From: Eleusine coracana subsp. coracana
Taxonomy: Eukaryota > Streptophyta > Magnoliopsida > Poales > Poaceae
DNA length: 64,000 nucleotides
Direction: 5' to 3'
Assembly (NCBI GenBank): GCA_032690845.1
Contig: CM064432.1
Location: forward strand, 56,852,071-56,916,070
Shown here: positions 24,136 to 35,345 of the stretch, piece after piece
How the letters are laid out: the number at the start of each line of letters is the position of its first letter
How positions within the stretch are numbered: the stretch's first letter is position 1
The notes under the pieces: model-generated
Database searches by the model: none
Told to the model about the DNA's origin: nothing
What the model saw: the letters and a program-made list of their open reading frames with translations, nothing else
Translations under genes and position numbers: made by a program

Positions 24136-27100
24136 CAGGGGCGAAGGCAGCAGTATGGCAAGCCATGGCTTGCGCCATACCTGCCGGTCCGTGATACCTC
24201 ATGTTATTTGTAGGATATACTTCCTGTTTGTACTTCGTAGCGTCCGTATTTTGGGCTGTTGGCGCTTCAGCGTTGCTGCGTGGGCTGTTGGTGCCTGGCC
24301 GGCCTGGGCCCAACCGGGACGGAAGGCAAACAGATGCCATCGAGTTGTTCTCCTGGCGGCGGAACGGAGACCGAAATTGATCAATTGATCAGGGCGCAGT
24401 CGTGGCGTCTCCTTCTCCGCTGCCTGCTTGCTCTCTCCATGGCGTCAAACAGGGACTCTAATCAGCAAGCCGCCGGCCTGGATGACTTCCAAACGGAGCC
24501 GCACGAAAGCGATCCCCCTGCAGACCACGGCGGTGCGGCAAATCGAAGGCGACCCCAAGTTTCAAATGGCAGCAGGATAGTGAAAAAATTGAAAGGTGAG
24601 AACTGAGACATTTGATTATGAAATCGATCAGATCATCATCATCTTGCGTGTGTTGCTACTTGCTGCTAATCTACTATTACGTTTGCTTGTCAGTTGTAAG
24701 CATAAAGACATTCTTTAGCCCTATTTCGGAGCAAGGTATTGGAGAGATTGTTGAACCATCCAGAGAAGAACCTAATGATGCTGCAGAAGGAGAAGATGGC
24801 AATGAAATTGAAGCTCTTGAAGTCCAAACTGAACAAGCGCCGCAAACTGAACAAGTGCCGCAAATTGAACAAGCACGGGGTGATGTTATCAAAGAGTTCA
24901 ACCAAGATCATATTATTTCTGATCCGGGGCTTCGTATTCCAATTGAAAAATTCCATCCCAACATTAGAGATCAAGTGAGAAGAGCTTATTTGTTGAAGGG
25001 TCCAACGCAGCTTAAGGGCCATACTTTTCCTCGCAGCATTTTTGGGAAAAATGACTATAGGTCTTTTCAGGAATCATGGTTTGCAAAATATGATTGGTTA
25101 GAATATAGTGTGGCGAAAGATGCTGCTTATTGCTTTTACTGCTTTCTATTTAAGGAACAACCCTCAGATGGTCAGTTTGGACATGATGCTTTCACAAAGT
25201 TAGGATTTAATACTTGGAAGAATGCATATAAAGCCCTCCGTTTGCATGTTGGGAGTGTAGATAGTCAGCACAATAATGCAAGAAACACATGTACTGATTT
25301 TAAGAATCAAAGAGCAGGTGTAGATCGTAAGTTTCAGACTTATGACAAAGAATCTGAAATAAGATATAAAATTCGCTTGACCACAGCTTTAGGTTGTGCA
25401 AAATATCTCATTAAGCAAGGCCTTTCTTTTCGTGGACACGATGAATCTTCCTCATCTTTAAATAAGGGAAATTATCAAGAGATGATTGATTGGTGTAAAG
25501 AGAAGAACGAGGATGTGAGGATTGCTTTTAATGAGCTGTGTCCAGAAAATGCTCAAATGATTTCTTCGGATATCCAAAAGGATCTTGCGAAAGCTTGTGC
25601 ACAAGAGGTTACCAAAGTTATTATGGGAGAGATAGGAGATGGTCGTTTCTCTGTCCTTATTGATGAATCACGTGACATATCAATCAAAGAGCAAATGGCT
25701 GTGGTTGTGAGGTAAGTAGTTCATCTGTGTCCTTTTTAGATTGTTTAATCCATTGTTTGTGTTGCATAAATAATTAGTATTATTTTCTATGTGTCATGTA
25801 GGTTTGTAAACAGAGAAGGAAAGGTTTTAGAGAGGTTTTTGGGCCTAAAGCATGTTGAGGAAACATCATCAGATGCATTAAAGAAGGCTTTTGTTGAGAT
25901 GCTTGGTGGTCATAAGTTACCAATTGCTAGGATCCGAGGGCAAGGATATGATGGCGCCTCCAATATGAGAGGTGAATTTAATGGTTTGCAGAAACAAATT
26001 CGTGATGACAACCCATATGCATTTTATGTTCATTGTTTTGCACACCAATTACAGTTGGTAGTGGTTGCTATCAGCGAATGTTGTGCAGGTATTAAGGATT
26101 TCTTCGACGATGTCAATTTGATTGTAACAAACACTAGTGCGTCTTGCAAGAGAAAGGACTTATTGACTAAGAAGCATCATGATGATATTTTGGATAAATT
26201 GGACAGTGGACAAATACTCTCAGGGAGAGGACAACATCAAATGACCAGCTTGGTTAGACCAGGAGACACTAGATGGGGCTCACACTGTACCACATTACTT
26301 CGTATTGAGTCGATGTGGGATGCTATTCTACCTGTGTTGGTTTTTGTTAGTCAAGATAAAGCACGTGCAAACAATGTTGGAGGTTTGGTACACAAAATGG
26401 AGACATTTAACTTTGTGTTTATTCTGAAAATGATGCTGAAATTGTTCCGCATTACGAATGAGTTGTCGGTTCTCTTGCAAAGGAGAGATCAAAATATTGT
26501 TCAAGCCATGTCATTGCTTGTTGATGTGAAACAACGATTGGTTGACTTGAGGAACAATGGTTGGGAGGAACTATTTGCTGAAGTTCAATCATTCTGTGAT
26601 GCAAAGAAAATTCAGATACCGTGTATGGATGCACCAAGACCAAGATTTGGCCGCTCAAGGCAAGAAAAAGGGATAATGATCACTGAAGAGCATCACTATC
26701 GTGTTGACACCTTTTATGCTGCTGTAGATACTATAAACACTGAATTAAATCATCTCTTCAACGAGGTTTCTTCAGAGTTACTTTTATGCTTTTCTTGCCT
26801 AGATCCAAGGGACTCTTTTTCTAAGTTTAATGTGGACAAGCTTGTTAAACTTTCGGAGATCTATGCTGCAGACTTCTCGACTGATGATCGTTCATATATA
26901 AGGGACCAACTTCAAACCTTTATTCATCATGTTAGAAGAGTTGATGATTTTGTTGATTGCCGTGACATTGGGAGTTTGGCTGTGAAGATGGTTGAAACTA
27001 AAAGGCACGAGATGTTTCCATTGGTTTATCGTCTAATTGAGCTATCATTGCTCCTTCCGGTGGCAACGGCATCTGTGGAAAGAGTCTTTTCAGCTATGAA

Positions 27101-27435
27101 AATTATCAAGACCGATTTACGCAATAAGATGGATGATGAATGACTCAATTATTTAATGATATGCTACACTGAGAAGGAGATATTTAAAGGACTTGATGAT
27201 AATACAATCATGAAGCGCTTTCAGGCCATAAAACATCAGAGGATGAATCTTCCACGGCCACCTAGTCATGCTTAGTGCTTTTGCGGTATGTTCGTCCGAT
27301 CATCCCCTTACATATTTTGTGGCTATATGCATGTTTTTACAACACTATTACCGCTTATGTGATTATATCTCGACTCTCGTCAAATTAGTAGTAGCACGTT
27401 CGCCATAGGTAGATTTTGATCTGGCTTCGCCACTG
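24136..27435 (+). mobile_element. hAT transposon, complete, 3,300 bp
   Basis: The ends are imperfect inverted repeats: CAGGGGCGAAGGCAGCAG on the left and CAGTGGCGAAGCCAGATC as the complement of the right. It is flanked by an exact 8-bp duplication GATATGTA at 24128-24135 and 27436-27443. The uninterrupted site survives in copy A (CTGATGTGTATGCT, about 10942-10955). It carries one transposase gene with three exons. Size, ends, 8-bp duplication and the C-terminal dimerisation domain all fit the hAT superfamily. Confidence 0.97.
24439..27143 (+). pseudogene. hAT transposase (TTF-type zinc finger, DUF4371, hAT dimerisation), one premature stop
   Basis: Exons 24439-24595, 24694-25711 and 25802-27143 join with matching phases and GT-AG introns. 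The encoded 838 residues begin with a basic/acidic N-terminal region. A TTF-type zinc finger follows (about 130-200; RSIFGKNDYRSFQESWFAKY ... YCFYCFLF), then DUF4371 with LIDESRDIS and the RIRGQGYDGASNM region. The C-terminal hAT dimerisation motif (VATASVERVFSAMK) comes last. A TGA at 27141-27143 stops the frame inside that domain. The same frame continues 43 more codons to TAG at 27273-27275 with typical hAT C-terminal sequence, so one nonsense change separates this from a full-length protein. An upstream in-frame ATG at 24259 exists; I chose 24439 on composition. Confidence 0.92.
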
Positions 27436-27639
27436 GATATGTATGCTTGTTCTCTCGGTGGCGCCGCACTTTCTCGTGTCTTTTCTTCCCTACGCATATG
27501 CAACTCTCGGCGAACGGCGATGATCTCGATGTGGATATGGAGGGGCTTGCGAGGCCGGGCATTTATAGGAACGCCGGCGCATGACACGACGACGCGGTGA
27601 CGTTTAGTGCGTTTCGATCGGTGGAGCGAGGTTGTGGCG

Positions 27640-28309
27640 CTGGCCGGCTGACGCCGCTGCCGTGTAGTGAAGCATCCGCGATGACATGCCGCGATGGGCT
27701 AACACCTACCATACGTCGGAGCCCAATTTTCGTCATGGCGTGATCGCGAGTCGGGTCGCTCTCCATGTCGCGTGGTGCGGATGCACGTGTGCATGGTGAG
27801 TAGTCATGCACTCGTTCAGCAATATAGCTTCTCTGAGTTTGCAGGATCGGTTTCGTTCCAGCTGGGACCGATCAACTGGTACGATACGTCTCTTTTGTGG
27901 ATGTTCCAACCTTCAAGAATAGCTATTTGCATTGACTCGTGTTTTATCCCAGCTGTATCTTGCATTAGCTGGATGCATGATTGGTGATTAGCTAGTACAG
28001 AGGATTGCTATACACCATACTGTGGACCCGTGCAAATGCGTGTCGCCGCTGTCTTAAGCTCGTCGAACCGTCACCTTGAGGAGGACTTGTGCATCTAGTT
28101 TTAGACCGACTCAGAAACAAGGTTAACCAAGTATTAGTGACTCGTTGACTATCTCATCAACGAGACTGGCCGCTCGCTTGTGCCTCCTTCTCGGATCCCC
28201 GGCAACGTCGATTCCCATGATTGGGCACGGATTTTGGAGGATCATTTTGGCGGAGGAAAAGCCAGGGAGCGTCTTCGTATACAATGCACTCGCACTACTT
28301 GTCCCCGAT
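27640..28309. other. Intergenic, no gene seen
   Basis: The first part is GRP promoter shared with copy A. 28030-28140 matches 13560-13660. Nothing coding is recognised. Confidence 0.5.
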
Positions 28310-28740
28310 TCAAATTGGAAACTCACCTCCGGACTACGGCTCCGTTTCATCTATTTGATCTGCTAACAAGCGGGCCCAAATCATCACGCCAAGGCAAAGT
28401 GCCCAGTTGCAGAAATCCGGATGCTTTTGAACCAGCTCAGTTGGGCCCTTTCTATAAAGAAGAAACAGGCAGTCACAAGCAAAACGATGGCTAGTTCGGC
28501 CCCGGATACGACACTCTTAAAAAACAGACAAAAAGTACCCTTCACTCCTTGCGGACCGCGTGACGCAAACAGTCAACACGCAAATCGTTCTCCATTTTGA
28601 ACGATCAGCCGCCACCTGGGCCACCTACAGGAAGTCACCAACACACACTGAGCAAAGTCGTGTTGACTCAACTGGCCAAGGCAGCAAGCAACCGGTGGCG
28701 GGAAGCAGGGTCGGTCCGTCACTGCTGCTTGCCGGTTCGT
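28310..28740 (+). repeat. Upstream copy of the tetraspanin promoter region
   Basis: Similar in order to 29990-30310, immediately upstream of the tetraspanin gene. Shared words include TATTTGATCTGC, GCCCAAAT, TTGCAGAAAT, and GACCGCGT ... GCGAACAGTCAA-type with small changes. The copies lie about 1.65 kb apart. Confidence 0.75.
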
Positions 28741-28799
28741 AGTGTGAGTGTCCAAATGTTTTCCCCACTTTCCCGCGGGAAAAGCAAAACTTTATCTTT

Positions 28800-29420
28800 T
28801 TAGAGTCAGCTTGTGTCATTATGATTTATCATTAAAATTATCTATGATCTTTATTATGCCACAAAATATGTGGTTATATTCACATAGTTTACTTTAAAAA
28901 TCAAGAGAATGGTTCATGTGGTTAAGTATTGCCATGCCCCCCCCCCCCCCTAACCCCACCTCACAACGAAAAGAAGTATATCCAGAGCCCATCCTGAATT
29001 ATGAATTAGAACATTACGTTAGTAAAATAGGCTATTTGTTATATGATAAATAAATAATGCAAGAAGTAAGTACAATATAAATTTTGGTTTGTCTCAAAGT
29101 ATTAAAGATATGAAGTATCGAGTCTTCCTATATATGCGACCCTCGTGTAGTTTAATTTCTTCTCAATGATATACATGAGCACATTTGAAAAAAAAACCTT
29201 CATGTGATTTGTAGCTTATAGATCCGATATATATTGAGTTAATATAATGTTATAATACTACACATTTGATCTAAACAATAACAATAAAAGTTGTATGTTG
29301 TGAAATAAGAGAGTCTATGTGCCAATTATTCGAGTAATAGCCTTACTTTCATATCTTCAATTAGCACTATGTACATTCCTAATCATAGTTGCCACAAGAG
29401 AGAGCCCACAAGCCCATTAG
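28800..29420. repeat. GRP block, copy D (5' part only)
   Basis: 29100-29410 matches copies A and B (TTCTTCTCAATGA-ATAC, ATATTGAGTTAATATA, and the GTATATCCCTAA-like stretch followed by CACAAGAGAGAG). No GRP sequence follows. A C-run lies near 28938-28950. Confidence 0.6.
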
Positions 29421-29989
29421 ACACATCGATTCACGCATAAATCTTTAGGTCAAATGACGTAGATAAGTTAAGGATAAGTGAAAAATAATTATGTTGACAC
29501 ATCAGCCTATAGTGGTGAGGAAAATATGGTAACTAGTATCCACACAACAGTCGATTGAGTTACACATTGAGCTAAGCCGATATAATCATTACAGTATAGT
29601 TATGCCAATCATCATGGCATGTCGAGAGCCACAAATAGAGGAGTATGTCATGCACATAATAGTGTTTTTGATATTCATGAATAAAATATGCTACTTGGTG
29701 ATGCTTCTAACGGTGGTTGGAGAATCCATGTAGTACATGATCTCCCACTAGCATACAAGCAAGAATACATTATAAAATTGGTACTGAGAAGTGGGACCTT
29801 GAGACAATCGCAAGTCGGTGATATTAACTAGAATCATCATTGTTTTGTCTACAACATAAACATTATTATTTCATGTAAGAAGTTATCTTTGTATTAAGAA
29901 ATATAAAAATAAACAAACTAAATATATAAATATTAGAATGTAATATAAAATTAATTATTTTAAAAGACAAATATGTTAAATAATCACCA

Positions 29990-30310
29990 AATGATTTGAT
30001 CCGAGACACAATTCAAAACTTGGAATTTGAGACCTTGCCTTGGGTTCAGTTTCTTGTATTTGATCTGCCAGCAAGCAGTGCCCAAATGATGACGCCAACC
30101 CAAAGTCACGAGTCGATGGAAGCCCAATTGCAGAAATGTATATTTGGACCAGTTACTCGTTGTGGACCTCTCGTTCCACGACCGCGTCCGCGTGATGCGA
30201 ACAGTCAAGACGCAAGTTGTTCTCCATTTCGACTCGTTAGCCGCCACCCCACACGAAGTCAAGCTCACAGACTTTGTCCGAAGGTCGTGTTGACCCGTAC
30301 TGTACCAGGC
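29990..30310 (+). repeat. Proximal copy of the duplicated tetraspanin upstream region
   Basis: Partner of 28310-28740. It ends about 420 bp before the tetraspanin start codon, so it probably includes promoter elements. Confidence 0.7.
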
Positions 30311-30584
30311 TGAGAGCAACCACTCACCCACCGGTGGGCGTGGCGTGCACAGGATCCGTCATGATTGCGCGTGCTGGCGTGGCGATCGAGCGCCGCGGCC
30401 CGCGCGATGTGTTCCTCTCCCTCCCGGCGAGCCGGTTCCCCCTGCGACTTGCCGGTTACTCCCGGCTTGTCTCGCCCACACATTTTTTTTTTCCGTCTCT
30501 CCGACGCGTAATCCACGAAACTTCGTCTGAGGCGACTTAGCTCCCCCACACCTGACACCTCCCGCGGCGCGCCTCTCCAACATC

Positions 30585-30596
30585 CTACAAATACAT
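30585..30596 (+). promoter_or_regulatory. Possible TATA-like element of the tetraspanin gene
   Basis: CTACAAATACAT about 140 bp before the start codon, at the boundary between a GC-rich promoter and the likely 5' leader. It is a weak match to the TATA consensus. Confidence 0.35.
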
Positions 30597-30730
30597 GCCG
30601 GCCCAGACCAAACCTCAGAAACCCATCGTCGTCATCAGAGTAGAGTGAGAAGTCACGGGACGTCCTCGCACCGCAAACGCTTCAGGCTTCTTCACCGTCA
30701 CAAGACAACAAGAGCAGGATCTAGCTCACC

Positions 30731-31582
30731 ATGGCGTTCCGGCTGAGCAACAACGTGATCGGCGCGCTGAACCTGATCACGTTCCTCCTCTCGATCCCCG
30801 TGCTAGGCGCGGGCATCTGGCTGCGCTCCCGCAGCGACGGCACGGAGTGCGACCACTTCCTCTCGACCCCGGTCATCGCGTTCGGTGCCTTCCTCCTGGT
30901 CGTCTCCCTCTCGGGCCTCGTCGGCGCGTGCTGCCGCGTCACCTGGCTGCTCTGGCTCTACCTCCTCGCCATGTTCGTCCTCATCGTCGCGCTGCTCTGC
31001 TTCACCGTCTTCGCCTTCGTCGTCACCAACAAGGGCGCGGGGGAGGCCGTGTCGGGCGCCGGGTTCAAGGAGTACCGCCTCGGGGACTACTCCACGTGGC
31101 TGCGGCGCCACGTGGAGAGCCGCAAGAACTGGGCCCGCATCCGCAGCTGCCTCGCCGACGCCCACGTGTGCAGGCACGTCAAGGAGGAGGAGGACAGGGC
31201 CGCCACGCTCGCGCAGTTCCTGCAGGCCGACCTGTCCCCCGTCGAGTCCGGCTGCTGCAAGCCGCCCACCAGCTGCAACTTCACCTACGGCGGCGGCACG
31301 GAGTGGAAAAAGCCCAAGGAGGCGGCGGCGGGGGGGTCCGACCCGGACTGCGCCGCGTGGGACAACGATGAGGACAAGCTCTGCTACGACTGCCGGTCGT
31401 GCAAGGCCGGCGTGGTGGACGGTCTCAAGCGGGACTGGAAGCGCGCCGCGATAGTCAACATCGTCTTCCTCGTCTTCATCATCCTTGTTTACTCCGTCGG
31501 GTGCTGCGCGTTCAGGAACAGCCGCCGGGATAACTACGCATACCACAGCGCCGGGGGATGGAAGCAGGCCGGGCACGCTTGA
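30731..31582 (+). CDS. Tetraspanin (plant TET family)
   Basis: 283 residues, one exon. There are four membrane segments at about 9-31, 46-68, 72-98 and 239-261, a short first loop, and a large extracellular loop (about 99-238). The loop holds the plant tetraspanin signature GCCKPP at 174-179 plus CNF and CYDCRSC (218-224), whose cysteines form the loop disulfides. The C-terminal tail is short (RNSRRDNYAYHSAGGWKQAGHA-like, basic then tyrosine-rich). Tetraspanins organise membrane microdomains and in plants associate with exosome-like vesicles and development. The ATG sits in CACCATGGCG. Codons are extremely GC-rich at the third position. The upstream region is partly duplicated. Many plant TET genes have one intron and this one shows none. 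Confident as to family, not as to which TET. Confidence 0.95.
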   Translation: MAFRLSNNVIGALNLITFLLSIPVLGAGIWLRSRSDGTECDHFLSTPVIAFGAFLLVVSLSGLVGACCRVTWLLWLYLLAMFVLIVALLCFTVFAFVVTNKGAGEAVSGAGFKEYRLGDYSTWLRRHVESRKNWARIRSCLADAHVCRHVKEEEDRAATLAQFLQADLSPVESGCCKPPTSCNFTYGGGTEWKKPKEAAAGGSDPDCAAWDNDEDKLCYDCRSCKAGVVDGLKRDWKRAAIVNIVFLVFIILVYSVGCCAFRNSRRDNYAYHSAGGWKQAGHA

Positions 31583-32257
31583 TTGATTCGACTTGTACTA
31601 ACCAGGAGGTGATTCGCCAGCTGCATCTGCTGCTGCAAGTCTGTTATGAATGATCCGTGTTAGTTTAGTTTGTAGTATGTACGATGAGACTGAATGACCA
31701 TTTGTTACTTGGTAGTCTGTATATGATCAGGGGTAGGATCTGTATTTTTCTGATCTTCAGTGACATGATCCACTATTTAACATCATCACACTCCTCCAAT
31801 ATACACTTCATTATAGCACTAGTATTTCGTGAGATGATTGTAGAACACACGAGTTCTGAACCTGAAATGATATCATCGCTTAAGCATATAATCAGTACTG
31901 TCTACTCGAACAACCACTTCACAACTGGCATCCTTTACTTTGGAGCGGCACTCCAAATATGCTGTTGAACGAAGTCACCAGTATTGTGCTCACGAGTTGC
32001 AGCTCTTTAGAAATGCATAGGAGATGAACATTTTCGAATCAAGACACCAGTAATTGTGCTCACGAGTAGCAGCTCTTTAGAATTCCATAGGAGATGAACA
32101 TTTAGACAGATTTCAGTCAAGACAAAACTAACATATTTGCTGCCCTTTACAAGTTCAGGGCAGTCAAACAGACACGCATACTACAAAGGTGACAAACCTA
32201 GTCTGGTCCTTCACTACAATAGCAAACAAGAGCTCAACATAAGTTCCTCTGATGTAT
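31583..32257. other. Convergent 3' regions of the tetraspanin and SF3B5 genes
   Basis: Holds the 3' ends of two genes facing each other. At 31978-32103 a segment of about 65 bp occurs twice in tandem (TTGTGCTCACGAGT-GCAGCT ... ATAGGAGATGAACATTT). No coding signal. Confidence 0.5.
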
Positions 32258-35200
32258 TCAGTCTTCGTCCCTCTCAGGAGGGAGGCCACAAGGAAGCAAC
32301 ATTTTCTGCAATGAAACAGTGGATCAATAAAATTACATGGAGTACCCCATTAATGCAATTGCATATTTAAACCTAAGATACAAATGCAGTTTCTGTACTA
32401 CAGGCCATAGCTAAATATCAAAAAAAATTGACTGCCTCATGCTCCTGGTGACAATCAAAACAAAGGGTGCAGGCTACACTGTAGCTAAATCAAATAACAA
32501 TCAATTGGAATTTCATAGACGGCAATATTGCACTCTACTATAGAGGCTGATTGAATAAGTTTACTTGAACGAATATTTCAATTCAATTGACCACAGTAAT
32601 TATATCCCCATTCTTTTAGTGGGTGGGAGATGGACAGGAGCGGAGCCAGAGCCAATATGGTATGCCAGCCAGTTCTGAATTAGTTAGACATAATGATCTA
32701 AAGAAAATTGGGTCAAATTTTTCTGTTTAGTACTAAATTTTGCATAGATTTGCCTTGGTTGGACTTAGCCAAGCCCATGCTGCAGCACACCCCCAGCATA
32801 GGCTGTGGCTCCACCCCTGGAGATGGATCAAGAAAGAAAACTCAGAAATTTGCCACTCAAAATCTCACTGGAAGACCACTGCACTGCAATTATCATTTGA
32901 TTATATTTTGTTACACTTCAAAAGCTCTACAAAATCATGATTCAATTAGTTATTAAGAGCTACCTAGTCATTATTACTTACAACAAGAATATAATTATTA
33001 CTTAAGAACTATTGGGAAAAATATGAGCTGGCTGTTTGTACCGATATTCAAGGTAGTGAATAAATGTTTTCCTTGCGTCTAACAACAAAAGGCAGCAAGA
33101 ATATCATTCTGTATTTTTTAATGCGGGGAGATAGAAAGGTCATAGTTCATTTGGCAGCATCGTGAGAAAATCTTAACATGCTACTGCATCCAGCTGGGAC
33201 TTCCTATGCCAGTACAAATTACACAATATCTAGTAAGTTGCAGAGACAATACACACTAATTGCCCTCATGTACTCCCATTCATTCACAATGAGAAAAAAA
33301 CAACTCTGCAAACTAATGCTGTAGTACAAAAAGTCTGAAACTACTTATGAGTGAACACCATAAAACCAGATAAAAATCGACATATAAGGCACTAAGCAAT
33401 ATAAATCTTTTTTTTGAGACTATAAATCTAGTTTAGTCCACCACTTAAAACCCAGATTTGGTCTACATAATTGTCAACTATAACTTACAAGAACTAAGCC
33501 AGCTGCCTAACGTACCTGCATAAAGTTGTAACGCTCTCTTCCAATTGATTCATTTTCGGCGATGGCAAAATATGCCAACATTGGATAGTGCCCAATATAC
33601 GAGGCATAGCTGTCCCTCTGGATGTTTACAGCCCATTCACTGTAAACAATGAAAATAGTAACTGGTGCTGTCTTATGATTTATTCACTAATCACTAGAGA
33701 TAAAGCTTCTGAAATGAAGACCATGATACTTACAATCTGTTCAAGTCAGCATGCCCGGTACCAACATATTTGGCTTGAAGATGCTCAAGCTGAGAGTTTA
33801 TGTTGAACCTATCGCTTGCCTATAAAATATTTTGCTGTGTTAGAAACACTGCAGTCAATAAAAGTCAAAGAACAGCCAATCTAAACTAGTAGAATATTGA
33901 AATACTATGATCTAGTCAAGATAAAGTGAGAGAAAAGCATGAAATCAAACCTCTAGACAATCATAATAATTAGTACAGTTTCTTAAATTTTGGCAAGCAG
34001 AGAAACAAACATCACAGTTCGTGAAATTCAAAATATGTAAACAGGAAGTGAACTTAATAAGCACAAGGCTCAAAAACAAAATTGGCAGTTAGATAGCAAT
34101 TTTCTCAGGAATATAATGACTTTGTTAGTCTGTTTTCTTCATATAAGGCATAGCAACATGCTCTAACACCCTTGGTTATATAGGGTGACAGCTTCTAGCC
34201 TTCTACCATCCAACTTCACATGAACACTCTGAAGATGTAGTTCGCTAGTCCAATTAACACAACAACAACAACTAAGCCTTAATCCCAAAGCAAGTTGGGG
34301 TAGGCTAGAGATGAAACAAACAAACACACGAAAGAAGGCAAAGAAGAAGAGAGGCGGGGAAAAGAGCAATAAAAACGGAAACAAAAAAATAGAAAAGAGA
34401 GCATGCCCTGTTCAAAATACTTACTTGTAAAAAGAAAATGACCAGTAGTATTGACTGTCGAGAGCATGTCCAGTTACTTCAATTATGAATAAAGAACCAG
34501 CAAGATTGACCCAAGACAGACAAATTATTTCAGTTCGAGGGGGTACTATACATGGCGAAGATTTAAGACATGAACTACTCCCATGTCCCGACACCCACAG
34601 TCCACCACCTCCAACATACTCCCTCCGTACTTCTAAAGGAAGTCGTTTAGGCGCTGTGTTAATTTTATGAAAGGAAGTCATTTGGAGGAAGAGACATCTG
34701 TTTGAGACGAAATTACCCCCATCGAGTCATCACTTCGCCTCCCGTACGCTCCAGTCCCGAGATAAATTAATGCAGCAATGCAAAAAAAAAAAAAAAAAAA
34801 AAGATGAGGCTGCACAGGATCGAACCCATGACCTTCTACGTTGAGCTCCACAGCGCTAGCCACTCAGCCTAGTGCAAACTTTTGAAAGGAATAGCTCCAA
34901 GACGCCGTTTAATAAGGGCATAGAAGGAAAAATACCTCCTAATTAATCACACCTTGGTATTGCAAATGATGTCCTAAACGACTTTCTTTTGTAGTATGGA
35001 GGAAGTATATAGCATCAACCATCAGGAATTCAGGACCTCAGTCCTCAGGTATTCACTTCACTACATCTGCAGCTTCTACTGCTAATCATACAAGTATCCA
35101 ACAGCATTGAATGGGTTCCAGAGTTTCCAATCATGACACAAAAGAATAAATGAACAGGTTTCTGCGTTAAAGAAATTGCCCGATAGTAACTACAGATCTA

Positions 35201-35345
35201 GTAGTATGCAGGGAAAGGATACAATGATCTGTTCAGAGTACTTCTAATAGCAGCAGAAGTCAGGTTTCCGCAAACACAGACAATGCAACAAAGGCTAAAC
35301 CAATCAATGGAGAGAGATAGGTCAGGATGGGTAACCAACCTGCAT
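32258..35345 (-). CDS. SF3B5: Splicing factor 3B subunit 5 (SF3b 10 kDa protein)
   Basis: Four coding exons on minus: 35345-35340 (ATGCAG only), 33819-33734, 33639-33516 and 32305-32258, with GT-AG introns in matching phase. Together they encode 87 residues plus stop, the usual length of this subunit. Recognised stretches are ASDRFNINSQLEHLQAKYVG, RFEWAVNIQRDSYASYIGHY, FAIAENESIGRERYNFMQ and KMLLPCGLPPERDED. The family is nearly invariant across eukaryotes. The protein is a core part of SF3b in the U2 snRNP, which binds the intron branch site in the nucleus. The first coding exon holds only Met and Gln. A further 5'-UTR intron is likely (35418-35724: CTTCTAG acceptor at 35418, CAG/GTAGGC donor at 35724), with transcription starting upstream near 35950. 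Intron 1 (33820-35339) contains a MITE. Confidence 0.97.
34619..35005. mobile_element. Stowaway-like MITE in SF3B5 intron 1, with nested insertion
   Basis: Inverted ends CTCCCTCCGTAC...GGAAGTCGTTTA and the complement of TAAACGACTTTC...ATGGAGGAAG, flanked by TA at 34617-34618 and 35006-35007. At 387 bp it is longer than most, because a tRNA-like sequence is inserted near the middle. Confidence 0.8.
34780..34875 (-). mobile_element. tRNA-derived SINE-like fragment
   Basis: On minus, TAGGCTGAGTGGCTAGCGC resembles a Pol III box A. GGTTCGATCC, 28 bases later, is a canonical box B (34817-34826 on plus). The sequence ends in a run of about 23 T (A on plus, 34780-34802). Plant tRNA-derived SINEs such as p-SINE1 end in T-runs. 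It does not fold into a complete tRNA as far as I can see. Confidence 0.6.

Larger units (their letters stand above)
23479..28140. repeat. GRP block, copy B, part after the array (interrupted by hAT)
   Basis: Matches copy A from about 10134 to 11300 and copy C at 13560-13660. The order is 3' flank, GRP pseudogene, hAT insertion at 24136-27435, promoter with TATA box at 27444-27750, then 28030-28140. Confidence 0.8.

Noticed and set aside
30803..31576. 257-codon open frame antisense to the tetraspanin
   Set aside because: It is the shadow of extremely GC-rich codons. The plus-strand frame has four membrane segments and the GCCK signature.
34803..34875. A functional tRNA gene on minus
   Set aside because: Box A and box B motifs are present, but I could not fold a complete cloverleaf and it ends in a long T-run, so it is better explained as a tRNA-derived SINE.
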